DNA of 64,000 nucleotides from Chloroflexota bacterium (GCA_025354985.1 JANXLU010000011.1:124001-188000); one strand, 5' to 3'; positions 18,626-27,495 are shown, counted from the stretch's first letter. Program-made: numbers and translations. The notes: generated by a model not told the origin, from the letters alone.

Positions 18626-20136
18626 ATAATGTGTTGGCAAAGCTAGGACTGGAATCCGATAACCTCGGGGCATGTAGTGGTCCTGATCATTGGCTTAATG
18701 TGGGCGGTGAATGGATAACGAGTCTGAATCCGTTTGACGGCGAGCCAATCGCACGCGTGCAATGCACTAACAGCGGTTCATATGAATCAATCGTTGTGCA
18801 AGCCAGTGTTTCTTTTCGCCACTGGCGCACAATACCCGCCCCGAAACGCGGTGACCTCGTTCGCGACTTGGGTGAGTCACTGCGGCGATTGAAGGAACCG
18901 CTGGGCGAGTTGATAAGCCTTGAGACCGGCAAGATCAAAGCTGAGGGCGTGGGTGAAGTTCAGGAGATGATCGATATATGCGATTTTGCCGTTGGGTTAA
19001 GCCGCCAGCTATACGGACTTACGATTGCCAGCGAGCGGCCTGAACATCGCATGAGTGAAACCTGGCACCCATTGGGTCCCATTGGGATTGTCACTGCCTT
19101 TAACTTTCCGGCGGCCGTATGGAGTTGGAATGCCGCTCTTGCGGCCATGTGTGGAGACACCATGATTTGGAAGCCCAGCGAACTGGCGCCGCTGACTGCT
19201 GTTGCCATTCAACATCTGGCCAACCGTGTGATGGCGGACCATGGCGTTCAGGGCGTCTTTTGCCTCGCGGTTGGAAAAGGTGACATTGGTGCACTGCTGT
19301 GCGCTGATTCGAGGATCCCACTCGTTTCATTTACGGGTAGCGTGGCCACCGGCCGAACCGTTGCGCATGTTGTCGCCTCCCGTCTCGGACGAACGATATT
19401 GGAGCTGGGCGGGAACAATGCGATTATTGTGACGGAAAACGCGGATCTGGATCTGGCCGTGCGCGCCATTCTCTTTGGTGCGGTGGGAACTGCTGGGCAA
19501 CGATGCACATCCACCCGGCGAATCATCGTTCACGAATCTGTTGGCGATGCACTAATAGCGCGCTTGGTGGCGGCATATAAGAGCATTGTGCTGGGCGATC
19601 CACTTCTGCCCGAAACCTTGGTCGGTCCATTGATTACCGCACAGGCGGTTGCAAAAATGGTGTCAGCGATTGAGCGGGCTGTAGCCTCCGGCGGAACGCT
19701 TTTGACCGGTGGCACGCTCAGACCCGATGTTGGCCCTCAATTTGTCGAGCCGGCCATCGTATCCGTTCCCTCACAGACCGAGGTGGTGCGGGAAGAAACT
19801 TTTGCGCCGATCCTGTATGTGATGCAGTATCAGACCATCGAACAAGCAATCGCCTTGCACAATGATGTGACGCAGGGATTGTCATCCGCTATTTTTACGG
19901 ATAGCCTGCGTCAGGCCGAGCTCTTTCTAAGTGCCTCGGGTTCGGATTGTGGGATTGCAAATGTCAACATTGGAACAAGTGGCGCGGAAATTGGTGGTGC
20001 ATTTGGCGGCGAGAAACAAACGGGTGGTGGACGCGAGAGCGGTAGCGACGCCTGGAAATCGTATATGCGTCGACAGACCAACACCGTAAATTGGGGCCGG
20101 TCGCTCCCGCTTGCGCAAGGCATAAAATTCGGATAA
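18622..20136 (+). CDS. ALDH7-type aldehyde dehydrogenase (aminoadipate-semialdehyde / piperideine-6-carboxylate dehydrogenase-like)
   Basis: 504 residues, normal ALDH length. The general base and nucleophile are visible: LELGGNNAIIVTENADLDLA and GTAGQRCTSTRRIIVHESV (catalytic Cys). NAD binding is shown by FTGSVATGRTVA. The C-terminal block FGGEKQTGGGRESGSDAWK followed by YMRRQTNTVNW is characteristic of the antiquitin/ALDH7 family, which oxidises alpha-aminoadipate semialdehyde in lysine breakdown; some bacterial members act on other semialdehydes. It overlaps the kinase gene by four bases, and its stop abuts the XRE regulator ATG, so it belongs to the kinase-to-pantothenate kinase transcript. 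No other lysine-catabolic gene is present, so the physiological substrate is uncertain. Confidence 0.88.
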   Translation: MNNVLAKLGLESDNLGACSGPDHWLNVGGEWITSLNPFDGEPIARVQCTNSGSYESIVVQASVSFRHWRTIPAPKRGDLVRDLGESLRRLKEPLGELISLETGKIKAEGVGEVQEMIDICDFAVGLSRQLYGLTIASERPEHRMSETWHPLGPIGIVTAFNFPAAVWSWNAALAAMCGDTMIWKPSELAPLTAVAIQHLANRVMADHGVQGVFCLAVGKGDIGALLCADSRIPLVSFTGSVATGRTVAHVVASRLGRTILELGGNNAIIVTENADLDLAVRAILFGAVGTAGQRCTSTRRIIVHESVGDALIARLVAAYKSIVLGDPLLPETLVGPLITAQAVAKMVSAIERAVASGGTLLTGGTLRPDVGPQFVEPAIVSVPSQTEVVREETFAPILYVMQYQTIEQAIALHNDVTQGLSSAIFTDSLRQAELFLSASGSDCGIANVNIGTSGAEIGGAFGGEKQTGGGRESGSDAWKSYMRRQTNTVNWGRSLPLAQGIKFG

Positions 20137-20568
20137 ATGGCAAACTCGTTTGGGCACATCCTTAAAAGACTTCGTGAGCGCAAACACTTTACGCAGGCCG
20201 AGGTGATTGAGAAGAGTGGGTTGGATCGAAGCCCGAGCTATATAAGCAGTCTTGAGACCAACAAGACCAGCCCGACGGTTGATGAGTTGGAGGCGCTTGC
20301 TGTGCTTTACTCATCAACAGTGTTTGATATTTTGAGTGAGGTCAAAGGCGTGGGTGCCAAGTGGGACTTTACGCCGAATCCGGATATTCAAATGATGTTT
20401 AGCTTTTACGGGGCGCTAAACGTTGATCGCAAAAAAATTGCGCTGGAGTTCACTCAGTTTTTGGCTGAAAAACAGTTGATGGAAAAGCGCATGTCCGAAA
20501 TTACAACGGAACGCGAGTCGATGCCGATTGCAGCTAGTCTGGCCGCTGATGTTTGGTCGCCAAAATGA
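20137..20568 (+). CDS. XRE-family helix-turn-helix regulator
   Basis: 143 residues. Residues 5-65 form a Cro/C1-type helix-turn-helix: FGHILKRLRERKHFTQAEVI, then SYISSLETNKTSPTVDELEA for the recognition helix and following helix. The C-terminal 75 residues are helical and of unknown type; no sensory domain is recognisable. It starts directly on the base after the ALDH stop codon and its own stop overlaps the pantothenate kinase start (ATGA), so translation is coupled on both sides. A regulator embedded in the middle of an operon often controls that operon, but no operator could be identified. Confidence 0.85.
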   Translation: MANSFGHILKRLRERKHFTQAEVIEKSGLDRSPSYISSLETNKTSPTVDELEALAVLYSSTVFDILSEVKGVGAKWDFTPNPDIQMMFSFYGALNVDRKKIALEFTQFLAEKQLMEKRMSEITTERESMPIAASLAADVWSPK

Positions 20569-21377
20569 CAAGGTTGATCGCATTTGATTTCGGTCTGAGT
20601 CAAACAAAGGTTGCCATTCGGATGGATGGTTCGGAACAGCTGCACGTGACACCGTCGGGCGACGCTGTGGACGAAAATTTGGTTTCCGGACTGCTTAATT
20701 CGCTGGGCCACCAGGCGTCAGACTTTGACCGCATTGCCGTGACCGGCGGAAAGCATGCCAGGTTGCCCGATCATTTCAATCACACCCCATTACTCCACTT
20801 TAGCGAGTCCCAGTGCACTGGTTTTGGCGGGGCTGAACTTGCTCATGTAACCAGCGCGATGGTTGTCAGCGCAGGCACGGGAACGGCCTGCATATCGGTG
20901 CGGGATGGCGTTTGTAAACACACATTTGGCACTGCGGTCGGCGGCGGCACACTCCAGGGTCTTGGTCGCCTGCTGTTGGGGCAAGGTAATGCGGAGAGGA
21001 TAGACGAATTGGCCCGGCTAGGTGTTGCAAGCGCATGTGACTTGACAATTGTCGATGCAATTGGTGGACAGCTGGACTATTTGCCCAGTGACATGACTGC
21101 CGTCAATTTTGGTCGTGTGGCAATTGGAGCCTCCCCAACACGGGCGGACCTGGCTGCTGGACTAACCAATATGGTGGCGCAAACCGTTAGCCTGATAGCC
21201 ATTGGTGCGGCGCGTGGCGAAAATCAACAAAAGATCATATTTGTGGGTAGCTTGCTGCAGCTACCCCGGTTGCGCGCCTATTGTCATGACGTCGCGTCCA
21301 TGTATGGTGTCACGTTTGATGTGCCCGGCAATGGTACGTTTGCGGGTGCGCTGGGTGCGCTTGAGCTCATAGCCTAA
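20565..21377 (+). CDS. coaW: Type II pantothenate kinase-like protein (CoaW/Fumble family)
   Basis: 270 residues from ATG 20565, the size of Staphylococcus CoaW. The ASKHA-type fold is visible: IAFDFGLSQTKVAIR (phosphate 1 loop), AVTGGKHARLP, AMVVSAGTGTACISV (phosphate 2), AVGGGTLQGLGRLLLGQGNA, DMTAVNFGRVAIGA and a final FAGALGALEL. The order and spacing match the staphylococcal enzyme, which makes 4'-phosphopantothenate, first step of CoA synthesis, and is not inhibited by CoA. The conserved acidic region around residue 75 reads LLHFSESQCTGFGG and does not align cleanly with the catalytic Glu of CoaW, so a related sugar or vitamin kinase activity is possible. Confidence 0.75.
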   Translation: MTRLIAFDFGLSQTKVAIRMDGSEQLHVTPSGDAVDENLVSGLLNSLGHQASDFDRIAVTGGKHARLPDHFNHTPLLHFSESQCTGFGGAELAHVTSAMVVSAGTGTACISVRDGVCKHTFGTAVGGGTLQGLGRLLLGQGNAERIDELARLGVASACDLTIVDAIGGQLDYLPSDMTAVNFGRVAIGASPTRADLAAGLTNMVAQTVSLIAIGAARGENQQKIIFVGSLLQLPRLRAYCHDVASMYGVTFDVPGNGTFAGALGALELIA

Positions 21378-21389
21378 AATCTAACCGAC

Positions 21390-23048
21390 ATGAGCACCGG
21401 AAATCGCCCAATTGTCCTTGCCGGATTTATGGCGAGTGGAAAAAGCACCGTCGGACGGCTGTTGGCCAGGCGACTTGGGTTTGAATTTGTCGATCTGGAT
21501 CGACTCATTGAGTCTGAAACTGGCGCCACAATCGCTCAGTTTTTTGCGGAACGTGGCGAGGCTGCATTTCGGGCGGTTGAGGCCGACCTGTTAAACCGTT
21601 TGCTTTCTTTCCCGGGCGTACTGGATTCCAACGCGACAGTCATTGCTGTTGGGGGAGGGGCGGTCATGAATCCGGTGACGCGGCGGGCGTTGCTTCGTCA
21701 GGCGCTGGTAATTAATCTTACTGCTTCGGTCGACGAAATTTTGAAACGTGCCGGTGATGTGCGTTCCCGACCGTTGCTAAACGTTGAGGATCCGCGTGCG
21801 CGAATCGAAACCCTGATGCGAGAACGTTCGCGCGTATATGCAGAATTGCATTACAGCTTTGACAGCACTGGCATGAAGGCGCCTGATGTAGCCGAGCAAC
21901 TCTTTCAAGTGGTGCGCGCCGAACGTGCGCGATTCCAGCTTCAAGTGCCAATTTCGCCGGTTCATCCAAGCGCGACACACGACTATGACATTGCAGTAGG
22001 AGAATGTTTAATCGATCACCTGGGTCATGCGCTGGTGGCGCGCTCCTACGCTCAGCCGCTCGCGGTCGTCACCGACGCAACGGTGGGCGCAAACTACGCC
22101 GCGCAGGTTCAGCATGCACTCAATTCGGTTTCCATTGGGTCCTTCGTGGTCACCATGTGTCCCGGTGAATCGGCCAAAAATCTGGAGTCCGTTGATCGCA
22201 TATACGCCTCGTTTGCCTCTAATGGATTGTCCCGGGATGGTGCGGTCATTGCGCTTGGCGGAGGGGTTGTCGGCGATACGGCTGGTTTTGCGGCGGCCAC
22301 CTGGATGCGTGGCCTGGCGCTTATTCAAATTCCCACCAGCCTGCTCGCAATGGCTGATTCCTCGATTGGCGGCAAGGTTGGTGTCGATGCGCCCTTTGGT
22401 AAAAACTTGATCGGCGCATTTAAGCAGCCTGACCTGGTGGTGCTTGATCTTGCCACGCTGCGAACATTGCCCCAGGACGAGTTGTCGTGCGGTTGGGCGG
22501 AGATCATCAAGGCTGCGTTTATTTCCGGACGAATGTCATTTGAAGACCTGGAGCGGGATATTTTGGGATCTTGGATTTCACCACGCAAGGCTGCACCAGC
22601 GCTGATGGAAGCAATTCACCTTAAGAGAGCAATTGTGCAGGAAGATCCGTTCGAACACGGTAGGCGTGCCTGGCTAAACCTTGGACATACGTTTGGTCAC
22701 GCGATTGAATGGTGGAGCGGATTCACCATCAAGCATGGCCAGGCGGTGGCGCTTGGCATGGTGTGCGCGTTTAATCTCGCCGTTGCGCTTGGCCTTAGCA
22801 CCGACCAGTGGCTTGACAAGTTGTTCTCGTTACTTAAGGCAGCGCGGCTTCCACTGCGGTTGGCCGATCTTCCGGCAGCGGCAGGATTGGAGTTTGATAG
22901 TGCGAAAGTATGCGAAATAATGCAATCTGACAAGAAGAAAAAGGGCGGCAAGCTGCGCTTTGTTCTCCTACGCGCACCGGGCGACTTGGTGATTACGCCG
23001 GATGTCGACATTAGCCAAATTCGACATGCGCTCACAAGTATTTTGTAA
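21390..23048 (+). CDS. aroKB: Bifunctional shikimate kinase / 3-dehydroquinate synthase (AroK-AroB fusion)
   Basis: 552 residues. Residues 1-175 are shikimate kinase: P-loop GFMASGKSTVGRLLARRLG, DLD at FEFVDLDRLIE, GEAAFRAVEADLL with the shikimate-binding Arg, and VIAVGGGAVM. Residues 195-552 are 3-dehydroquinate synthase: NAD-binding ALGGGVVGDTAGFAAAT and IPTSLLAMADSSIGGKVGVD, with zinc ligands in WAEIIKAAF, NLGHTFGHAIE and KHGQAVALG. The chain thus catalyses step 2 (DAHP to 3-dehydroquinate) and step 5 (shikimate phosphorylation) of aromatic biosynthesis in the cytoplasm. The same fusion order is known from Thermotoga. It is the last gene of the kinase operon, 12 bases after coaW. Confidence 0.93.
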   Translation: MSTGNRPIVLAGFMASGKSTVGRLLARRLGFEFVDLDRLIESETGATIAQFFAERGEAAFRAVEADLLNRLLSFPGVLDSNATVIAVGGGAVMNPVTRRALLRQALVINLTASVDEILKRAGDVRSRPLLNVEDPRARIETLMRERSRVYAELHYSFDSTGMKAPDVAEQLFQVVRAERARFQLQVPISPVHPSATHDYDIAVGECLIDHLGHALVARSYAQPLAVVTDATVGANYAAQVQHALNSVSIGSFVVTMCPGESAKNLESVDRIYASFASNGLSRDGAVIALGGGVVGDTAGFAAATWMRGLALIQIPTSLLAMADSSIGGKVGVDAPFGKNLIGAFKQPDLVVLDLATLRTLPQDELSCGWAEIIKAAFISGRMSFEDLERDILGSWISPRKAAPALMEAIHLKRAIVQEDPFEHGRRAWLNLGHTFGHAIEWWSGFTIKHGQAVALGMVCAFNLAVALGLSTDQWLDKLFSLLKAARLPLRLADLPAAAGLEFDSAKVCEIMQSDKKKKGGKLRFVLLRAPGDLVITPDVDISQIRHALTSIL

Positions 23049-23067
23049 TGTGGCCATGCCGATGGCC
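23049..23067. terminator. possible bidirectional terminator hairpin between converging genes
   Basis: A perfect six-base-pair hairpin, GGCCAT (23052-23057) and ATGGCC (23062-23067), fills the gap between the aroKB stop and the end of the convergent GH5 gene. It lacks a convincing U tract, so termination by this element alone is uncertain. Confidence 0.35.
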
Positions 23068-24170
23068 TAGTTCGGCACGAGCGCCTGCCTCAGTAGCTCC
23101 ACCCAGCTGTTTGTTCCACGGTTAAATGCGCCAAACCCGGATGCGTATTCCCAATAACTCCAGGCAAACCCGCGCCGCTCAGCTTCCCGGGCTACATAGG
23201 TGGTCCATCTTGCGCGCGCGCTTAGTTCGGCTTTATTGTAGGCGCCAAATTCCCCCATCCAAACGGCGCGATTATTTTCTATGCTCCATTGTTTGACGAG
23301 ATCCAAGTCAAAGTCCACCGAATTTTTATCATGGGTGTTTCCTTCCCAGTCCGTGCCCAACCACTTGTCACTGCCAGGCATCCATTCTGCGCCCTGATGG
23401 GTAAAGTTCATTGGGGAATAATAGTGAAAGGTAGCTATGAGGTTTGGATCGGTGGGCAATTTCAGCATGGTTAGGGCATGGATGCTGTTGTATTCAACCC
23501 CTCCAATGACGATGTTACGCATCGGGTTTGTTGTTCTGACTACTGCAAGTGTTTCCGCAACCAGTGCGTTCCATACGCCGGCGCTGACGGAATCGTGCGG
23601 CTCGTTTAGTAGCTCAAAAACCAGGCCGGAAGGATAGTCCTTGAAGTAATCCGCAATTTGGCGCCACAGTTCGACAAAGCGCGCACGATGTGTTTGATAA
23701 TCTGCAAACAACTCTTCGTAATGCTGCATGTTGACCACGACAACCAACCCATTGTCCAGCCCCGCCCGCGCTACGTGCCCGATACGTTGAAAAAAGGCCG
23801 GTTCAATCACATAGGGAGGTGCAACTGATGCGTGTGCCGACCACCTGACTGGCACACGTATGGTTGAAAATCCCGTTTTGGCGATATTCGATATATCCGT
23901 ATCTTGAATGGTGATACCCCATTCACCCTCGCTTGGAGCTTCCAATGCATTCCCGAAGTTGATTCCGCGCCTCATGGTGCGCACTTGGTTGACCGGGTCA
24001 ACCGGTATGAATTTGGAAACGGGTAGTGCGGTAGCAGTTGCGGTTGGTTGGGGTGTGATGGTTTGTCTTTGCGTTACCAGCGCCGCTGGAAGTGTAGGTT
24101 TGGTTGTGCCAACCGCGCAAGACATAAGCATGGCACATGCTGCGAGTATGGCTGGCGAATTATGTCCCAT
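23067..24170 (-). CDS. Secreted glycoside hydrolase family 5 (cellulase-like) lipoprotein
   Basis: 367 residues from ATG 24170. The N-terminus looks like a lipoprotein signal (ILAACAMLMSCAVGTTKP, lipid-bearing Cys in LMSC), then a Thr/Pro-rich linker, then a GH5 barrel. Catalytic residues are evident: acid/base Glu in FELLNEPHD and nucleophile Glu in WMGEFGAYN; other GH5 landmarks are RRGINFGNALEAP, FSTIRVPVRWSAHA and LIATFHYYSPMNFTHQGAEW. Family 5 enzymes cut beta-glucans such as cellulose or mannan; subfamily and substrate are not readable. It acts outside the cell, anchored to the membrane. Starts further upstream were rejected because they would precede the signal peptide. The gene diverges from the MocA-type oxidoreductase. 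Confidence 0.88.
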   Translation of the reverse strand: MGHNSPAILAACAMLMSCAVGTTKPTLPAALVTQRQTITPQPTATATALPVSKFIPVDPVNQVRTMRRGINFGNALEAPSEGEWGITIQDTDISNIAKTGFSTIRVPVRWSAHASVAPPYVIEPAFFQRIGHVARAGLDNGLVVVVNMQHYEELFADYQTHRARFVELWRQIADYFKDYPSGLVFELLNEPHDSVSAGVWNALVAETLAVVRTTNPMRNIVIGGVEYNSIHALTMLKLPTDPNLIATFHYYSPMNFTHQGAEWMPGSDKWLGTDWEGNTHDKNSVDFDLDLVKQWSIENNRAVWMGEFGAYNKAELSARARWTTYVAREAERRGFAWSYWEYASGFGAFNRGTNSWVELLRQALVPN

Positions 24171-24204
24171 AGGAGGGCATTCTAAGACCAATATACTCGG
24201 AACC

Positions 24205-25245
24205 ATGGGAAACGCGAAACCGATGCGGGTTGTGGTTGCAGGATGTGGAGGAATCAGTAACGTTTGGTTTAAGAGCATCAACTCACAACCTGAAATTGAG
24301 GTCGTGGGATTGGTCGACTTTATGGCTGCGGCCGCCGAGAAACAGCGCGACGTCTATGGTCTCGCTGGCGCGCATATATATGGCAGTTTGGACGCGGCAT
24401 TGCGTGCCTGCGCTCCAGACATCGTTTTTGACCTTACCGTGCCTGATGCGCATGCCGATAACGTCATAATTGCGCTGGAACACGGCTGCCATGTGTTGAC
24501 TGAGAAACCGATGGCCCACACGATGCCGGACGCAAGACGGGCGCTGGCGGCCGCGCGCTTGGCCGGGTTGCAATATGCAGTAATGCAGAATCGTCGGTAT
24601 TCATCCGGTATTCGCCGTATGCGCGCCCTACTGAATTCCGGCGTGCTGGGAACCTTAACGACCGTGCATGTTGACTTTTTTATCGGAGCACACTTTGGCG
24701 GATTTCGCGATCATATGGTGCACGTTCTGCTGCTTGATATGGCCATTCATACATTTGACGCCATCCGATTTGTAAGTGGTGCCGATGCCACCGGTGTTTA
24801 TTGCAAGGAATGGAATCCACAGGGCTCATGGTATGACCGGGACGCCTCTGCGGTTGCCATTTTTGAAATGACCCACGGCATAGTTTCCACGTATCGGGGC
24901 AGCTGGTCGAGCGAGGGCAAGAGCACGAGTTGGGAGAGCCAATGGCGTTTTATTGGGACTAACGGTAGCGCCGTCTGGGACGGCAACGACGTCATCGATG
25001 CGGAAACGATTCGACCCGATCCCGGCCCGGTATTCCGCCATGCGTATGATGTTGTGATCCCGTCGGCGCTTGCCGTGCTGCCGGCCGATCACGCACATGA
25101 TAGTTGTATTCGTGACTTTATTGCCTGTGTTCAGCAGGGGCGTTGTCCATTGACCTCGGCGTCAGACAACATTAAGAGCCTGGCCATGGTGTTTGCAGCC
25201 ATCGAAAGTGCTGACTCAGGTGGACATGTGACGTTGGTGGAATGA
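24205..25245 (+). CDS. Gfo/Idh/MocA-family NAD(P)-dependent oxidoreductase
   Basis: 346 residues from ATG 24205, preceded by AGGAGG about 30 bases upstream and a second in-frame ATG at 24223 that is also possible. The N-terminal Rossmann motif reads VVVAGCGGISNVWFKSINSQ, followed by the conserved HVLTEKPMAHTMPDARRAL block with the EKP lysine. The C-terminal domain has the family pattern HMVHVLLLDMAIHTFDAIRF, in which the DxxxH pair belongs to the sugar-binding site. Enzymes of this family oxidise or reduce sugars, inositols and their derivatives. It diverges from the secreted GH5 enzyme; a link in carbohydrate use is plausible but unproven. Confidence 0.88.
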   Translation: MGNAKPMRVVVAGCGGISNVWFKSINSQPEIEVVGLVDFMAAAAEKQRDVYGLAGAHIYGSLDAALRACAPDIVFDLTVPDAHADNVIIALEHGCHVLTEKPMAHTMPDARRALAAARLAGLQYAVMQNRRYSSGIRRMRALLNSGVLGTLTTVHVDFFIGAHFGGFRDHMVHVLLLDMAIHTFDAIRFVSGADATGVYCKEWNPQGSWYDRDASAVAIFEMTHGIVSTYRGSWSSEGKSTSWESQWRFIGTNGSAVWDGNDVIDAETIRPDPGPVFRHAYDVVIPSALAVLPADHAHDSCIRDFIACVQQGRCPLTSASDNIKSLAMVFAAIESADSGGHVTLVE

Positions 25246-25338
25246 CGCTATGCGGTCCGCAGCTCACGGGTGGCTCATGCTTGCCGATACAATTACCAGT
25301 CACACTTTTATTGAATCGTCGTCGGAGTATTTTGTTTT

Positions 25339-26685
25339 ATGTCGTTGAATGCGTTTAAGCCAGCACCAATTTTTAAGTCCAACCACCTCTCAAGTTCTCA
25401 AATAGGGAAGTATTCCGAATTATCGGCCGATAGCTCTTGGTTGAACGACTGGCGTACCCGTTCACTGCAAACATTTGACCGGGTTGCCCCTCCTGTTCGT
25501 AACGACGAAATATGGAGGCGAGTGGATTTGAACCGTTTCAAACTGCAAGATTCGTTGCAGACCATTGAATGCAAATCTGCAGCCATTGATAAGAATGAAT
25601 CTTGGTCTGTTCATGCAACTGCGGACAAGGCGCCCGGCTGGATGTTTCACAGCAATGGCACGTGCCTTGCCCAGCGTCTGAGCCCTGAATTGGTCTCAAA
25701 AGGTGTGATTTTTTCAAGCATTGAGAATGCATCGCGTGAACATTCCGGTCTTTTGGCACGCTACCTAATGACGCAATGTGTCAAGCCAACCGACACTTTT
25801 ATGGCGGCGATGCACGCAACTTTAATAAAGGGCGGCGTAGTGCTGTATGTGCCGAAAGGCGTGCAGATTGAAGCGCCCTTGCGTGCGGCCACATGGCTGA
25901 CAGCAGATCAACCTACTGCGTTTCACCATACGCTGGTGGTTCTTGAAGACGGTGCACGCGCTACCCTGATTGAAGAGTTTGCATCTCCAACCAATGATCA
26001 AAGTGGCGCGCAGGCGATGGTAAACAGTTCGGTCGAGCTTTTGGTTGGAAATGGCGCCCACCTTGATTATGTGAGCATCCAAGATTTTGGTCGACACACG
26101 TATAACTTCAGCACGGAACGCGCAAAAGTTGGATCAAAAAGCACGCTACATTGGGTTCTGGGGAGCGTGGGATCGCGGTTCACCAAGAGTGCTATCGAGG
26201 CCGACATGCTGGGTGAAGGAAGCACGGCACTGCTAAGCGGCGTCTACTTTGCAGATGCCAAACAGCAGATGCACTATGACACGCAGCAAAACCACATTGC
26301 AGGTGGTTGCAAGAGTGATTTACTTTACAAGGCGGCACTGCGTGATGATGCCAGGACCGTTTGGCGCGGAAACATACGCGTGTTCCCCGGCGCGCAAAAA
26401 ACGGATAGCTATCAAGCAAACCGCAACCTGCAGCTCAGCGAACACAGCCGCGCCGATTCCATTCCAGGCCTTGAAATCGAAGCTGATGACGTGCGATGCA
26501 CCCATGGCGCAACTGTTGGACAGATTGAGAAGGAACCCATGTTTTATCTGGAAAGCCGTGGCATAAATCCCATGGATGCTCGACGCTTGATCGTAGAGGG
26601 ATTTTTTGCCCCGGTTATTGAGCGCATACCCTTGGATGAGACGCGCCAGCGCCTTATCGATGAAATTGGAAAGAAAATCGGCTAG
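25339..26685 (+). CDS. sufD: Fe-S cluster assembly protein SufD
   Basis: 448 residues, normal for SufD. The C-terminal half carries the right-handed beta-helix of the SufBD family, with DARTVWRGNIRVFPGAQKTD, YQANRNLQLSEHSRADSIPG, EADDVRCTHGATVGQ and LESRGINPMDARRLIVEGF, including the conserved Cys/His pair of CTHGA. The N-terminal part (PPVRNDEIWRRVDL) is the usual helical region. With SufB and SufC it forms the scaffold on which [Fe-S] clusters are built; the conserved signature alone could also suit SufB, but the length and N-terminus favour SufD. No sufB, sufC or sufS is next to it here, so the rest of the machinery lies elsewhere. A start within the first codons is supported by placement after the upstream promoter gap. 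Confidence 0.88.
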   Translation: MSLNAFKPAPIFKSNHLSSSQIGKYSELSADSSWLNDWRTRSLQTFDRVAPPVRNDEIWRRVDLNRFKLQDSLQTIECKSAAIDKNESWSVHATADKAPGWMFHSNGTCLAQRLSPELVSKGVIFSSIENASREHSGLLARYLMTQCVKPTDTFMAAMHATLIKGGVVLYVPKGVQIEAPLRAATWLTADQPTAFHHTLVVLEDGARATLIEEFASPTNDQSGAQAMVNSSVELLVGNGAHLDYVSIQDFGRHTYNFSTERAKVGSKSTLHWVLGSVGSRFTKSAIEADMLGEGSTALLSGVYFADAKQQMHYDTQQNHIAGGCKSDLLYKAALRDDARTVWRGNIRVFPGAQKTDSYQANRNLQLSEHSRADSIPGLEIEADDVRCTHGATVGQIEKEPMFYLESRGINPMDARRLIVEGFFAPVIERIPLDETRQRLIDEIGKKIG

Positions 26686-26716
26686 CTCGTACGCGGATGC
26701 ACGCGCATCCATCGAG

Positions 26717-27097
26717 ATGCGGATGCAGGTGAAAAGTTATGACGTTGACTACAACCGACACGTCCATAACGCGGTTTACATCCGCTGGTTGGAAGACATG
26801 CGCACCGCACTGTTGGACAAATACTATCCGTTGGAGAAGTTTTTGGCGACCGGTTGCGGACCAGTCCTTGTAAGGACCCTTATTGAGTATCGGCGTGCGA
26901 TACGGCTATTTGATCCGGTTACGGCCAGAATGTGGGTTACCGGGTCTTCACTCGTGCGGTTTGAACTGTGCGCAGTGTTTTACGTGGGCGAAGCATTGGC
27001 GTGCCAGGCGGAGCAAACAGGTGCCATCGTTGATGTGGCTACCGGGCGCGCCGTCCGCGCCCCGGTTGAATTTGTCGCCGCGTTTGGCGGAAGTTAA
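26717..27097 (+). CDS. Acyl-CoA thioesterase, hotdog fold (4HBT/YbgC-like)
   Basis: 126 residues from ATG 26717. The protein opens MRMQVKSYDVDYNRHVHNAV, with the Asp/Asn region that in 4-hydroxybenzoyl-CoA and YbgC-type thioesterases holds the catalytic acid in D-x-N/R-H-V-x-N, followed by YIRWLEDMRTALLDKYYPLE. An alternative in-frame ATG at 26660 overlaps the end of sufD and adds a charged, non-conserved tail, so it was rejected; the choice is moderately certain. Such enzymes hydrolyse acyl-CoA or acyl-ACP. It converges with a second hotdog gene, sharing four bases with its 3' end. Confidence 0.75.
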   Translation: MRMQVKSYDVDYNRHVHNAVYIRWLEDMRTALLDKYYPLEKFLATGCGPVLVRTLIEYRRAIRLFDPVTARMWVTGSSLVRFELCAVFYVGEALACQAEQTGAIVDVATGRAVRAPVEFVAAFGGS

Positions 27098-27495
27098 GCG
27101 GCCGCCGTACCGAGCTTTTCTCGCCAGGTCTCAGGTATCTGCACAGACTTATTGCTCGCGTAATCCAGGCAAACAAGCACGGCGCGGGCTTCCGCCATCA
27201 GTTGATTGTCACGCTCACGTGTGATGCGGTGGAACATGTCAAACGATCGATTGCGAAGCTCGCCCACCCGTGCAGTGACGGCCAGTGCGTCCCCATAAAC
27301 CGCGGGAGACCTGAAATCAATTTCAGTGCGCGCCAAAATCCAGGCAATGCCGGGCTTTCCCGGGTCTCGAAATATTCCAAGTGAATTCATCAAGCCAATT
27401 CTGGCTTCCTCTAGAAACGTGTGATATATCGCATTGTTTACGTGCGCCAGGGCATCCATATCAGCGAATCGCACGAGCACTCGAATCGAATACAT
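27094..27495 (-). CDS. Acyl-CoA thioesterase, hotdog fold (4HBT family)
   Basis: 133 residues. It begins MYSIRVLVRFADMDALAHVN with the conserved F-x-D-x-D-x2-H-V-N signature, where the second Asp is the catalytic residue in this family, followed by NAIYHTFLEEARIGLMNSLG and RTEIDFRSPAVYGD. Only moderate similarity to the converging neighbour at 26717-27097 suggests an ancient duplication or independent recruitment of the same fold. Hydrolysis of short- or medium-chain acyl-CoA is the expected reaction. It probably shares a transcript with no other gene, as a 69-base gap separates it from the isomerase fusion upstream. Confidence 0.85.
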   Translation of the reverse strand: MYSIRVLVRFADMDALAHVNNAIYHTFLEEARIGLMNSLGIFRDPGKPGIAWILARTEIDFRSPAVYGDALAVTARVGELRNRSFDMFHRITRERDNQLMAEARAVLVCLDYASNKSVQIPETWREKLGTAAA

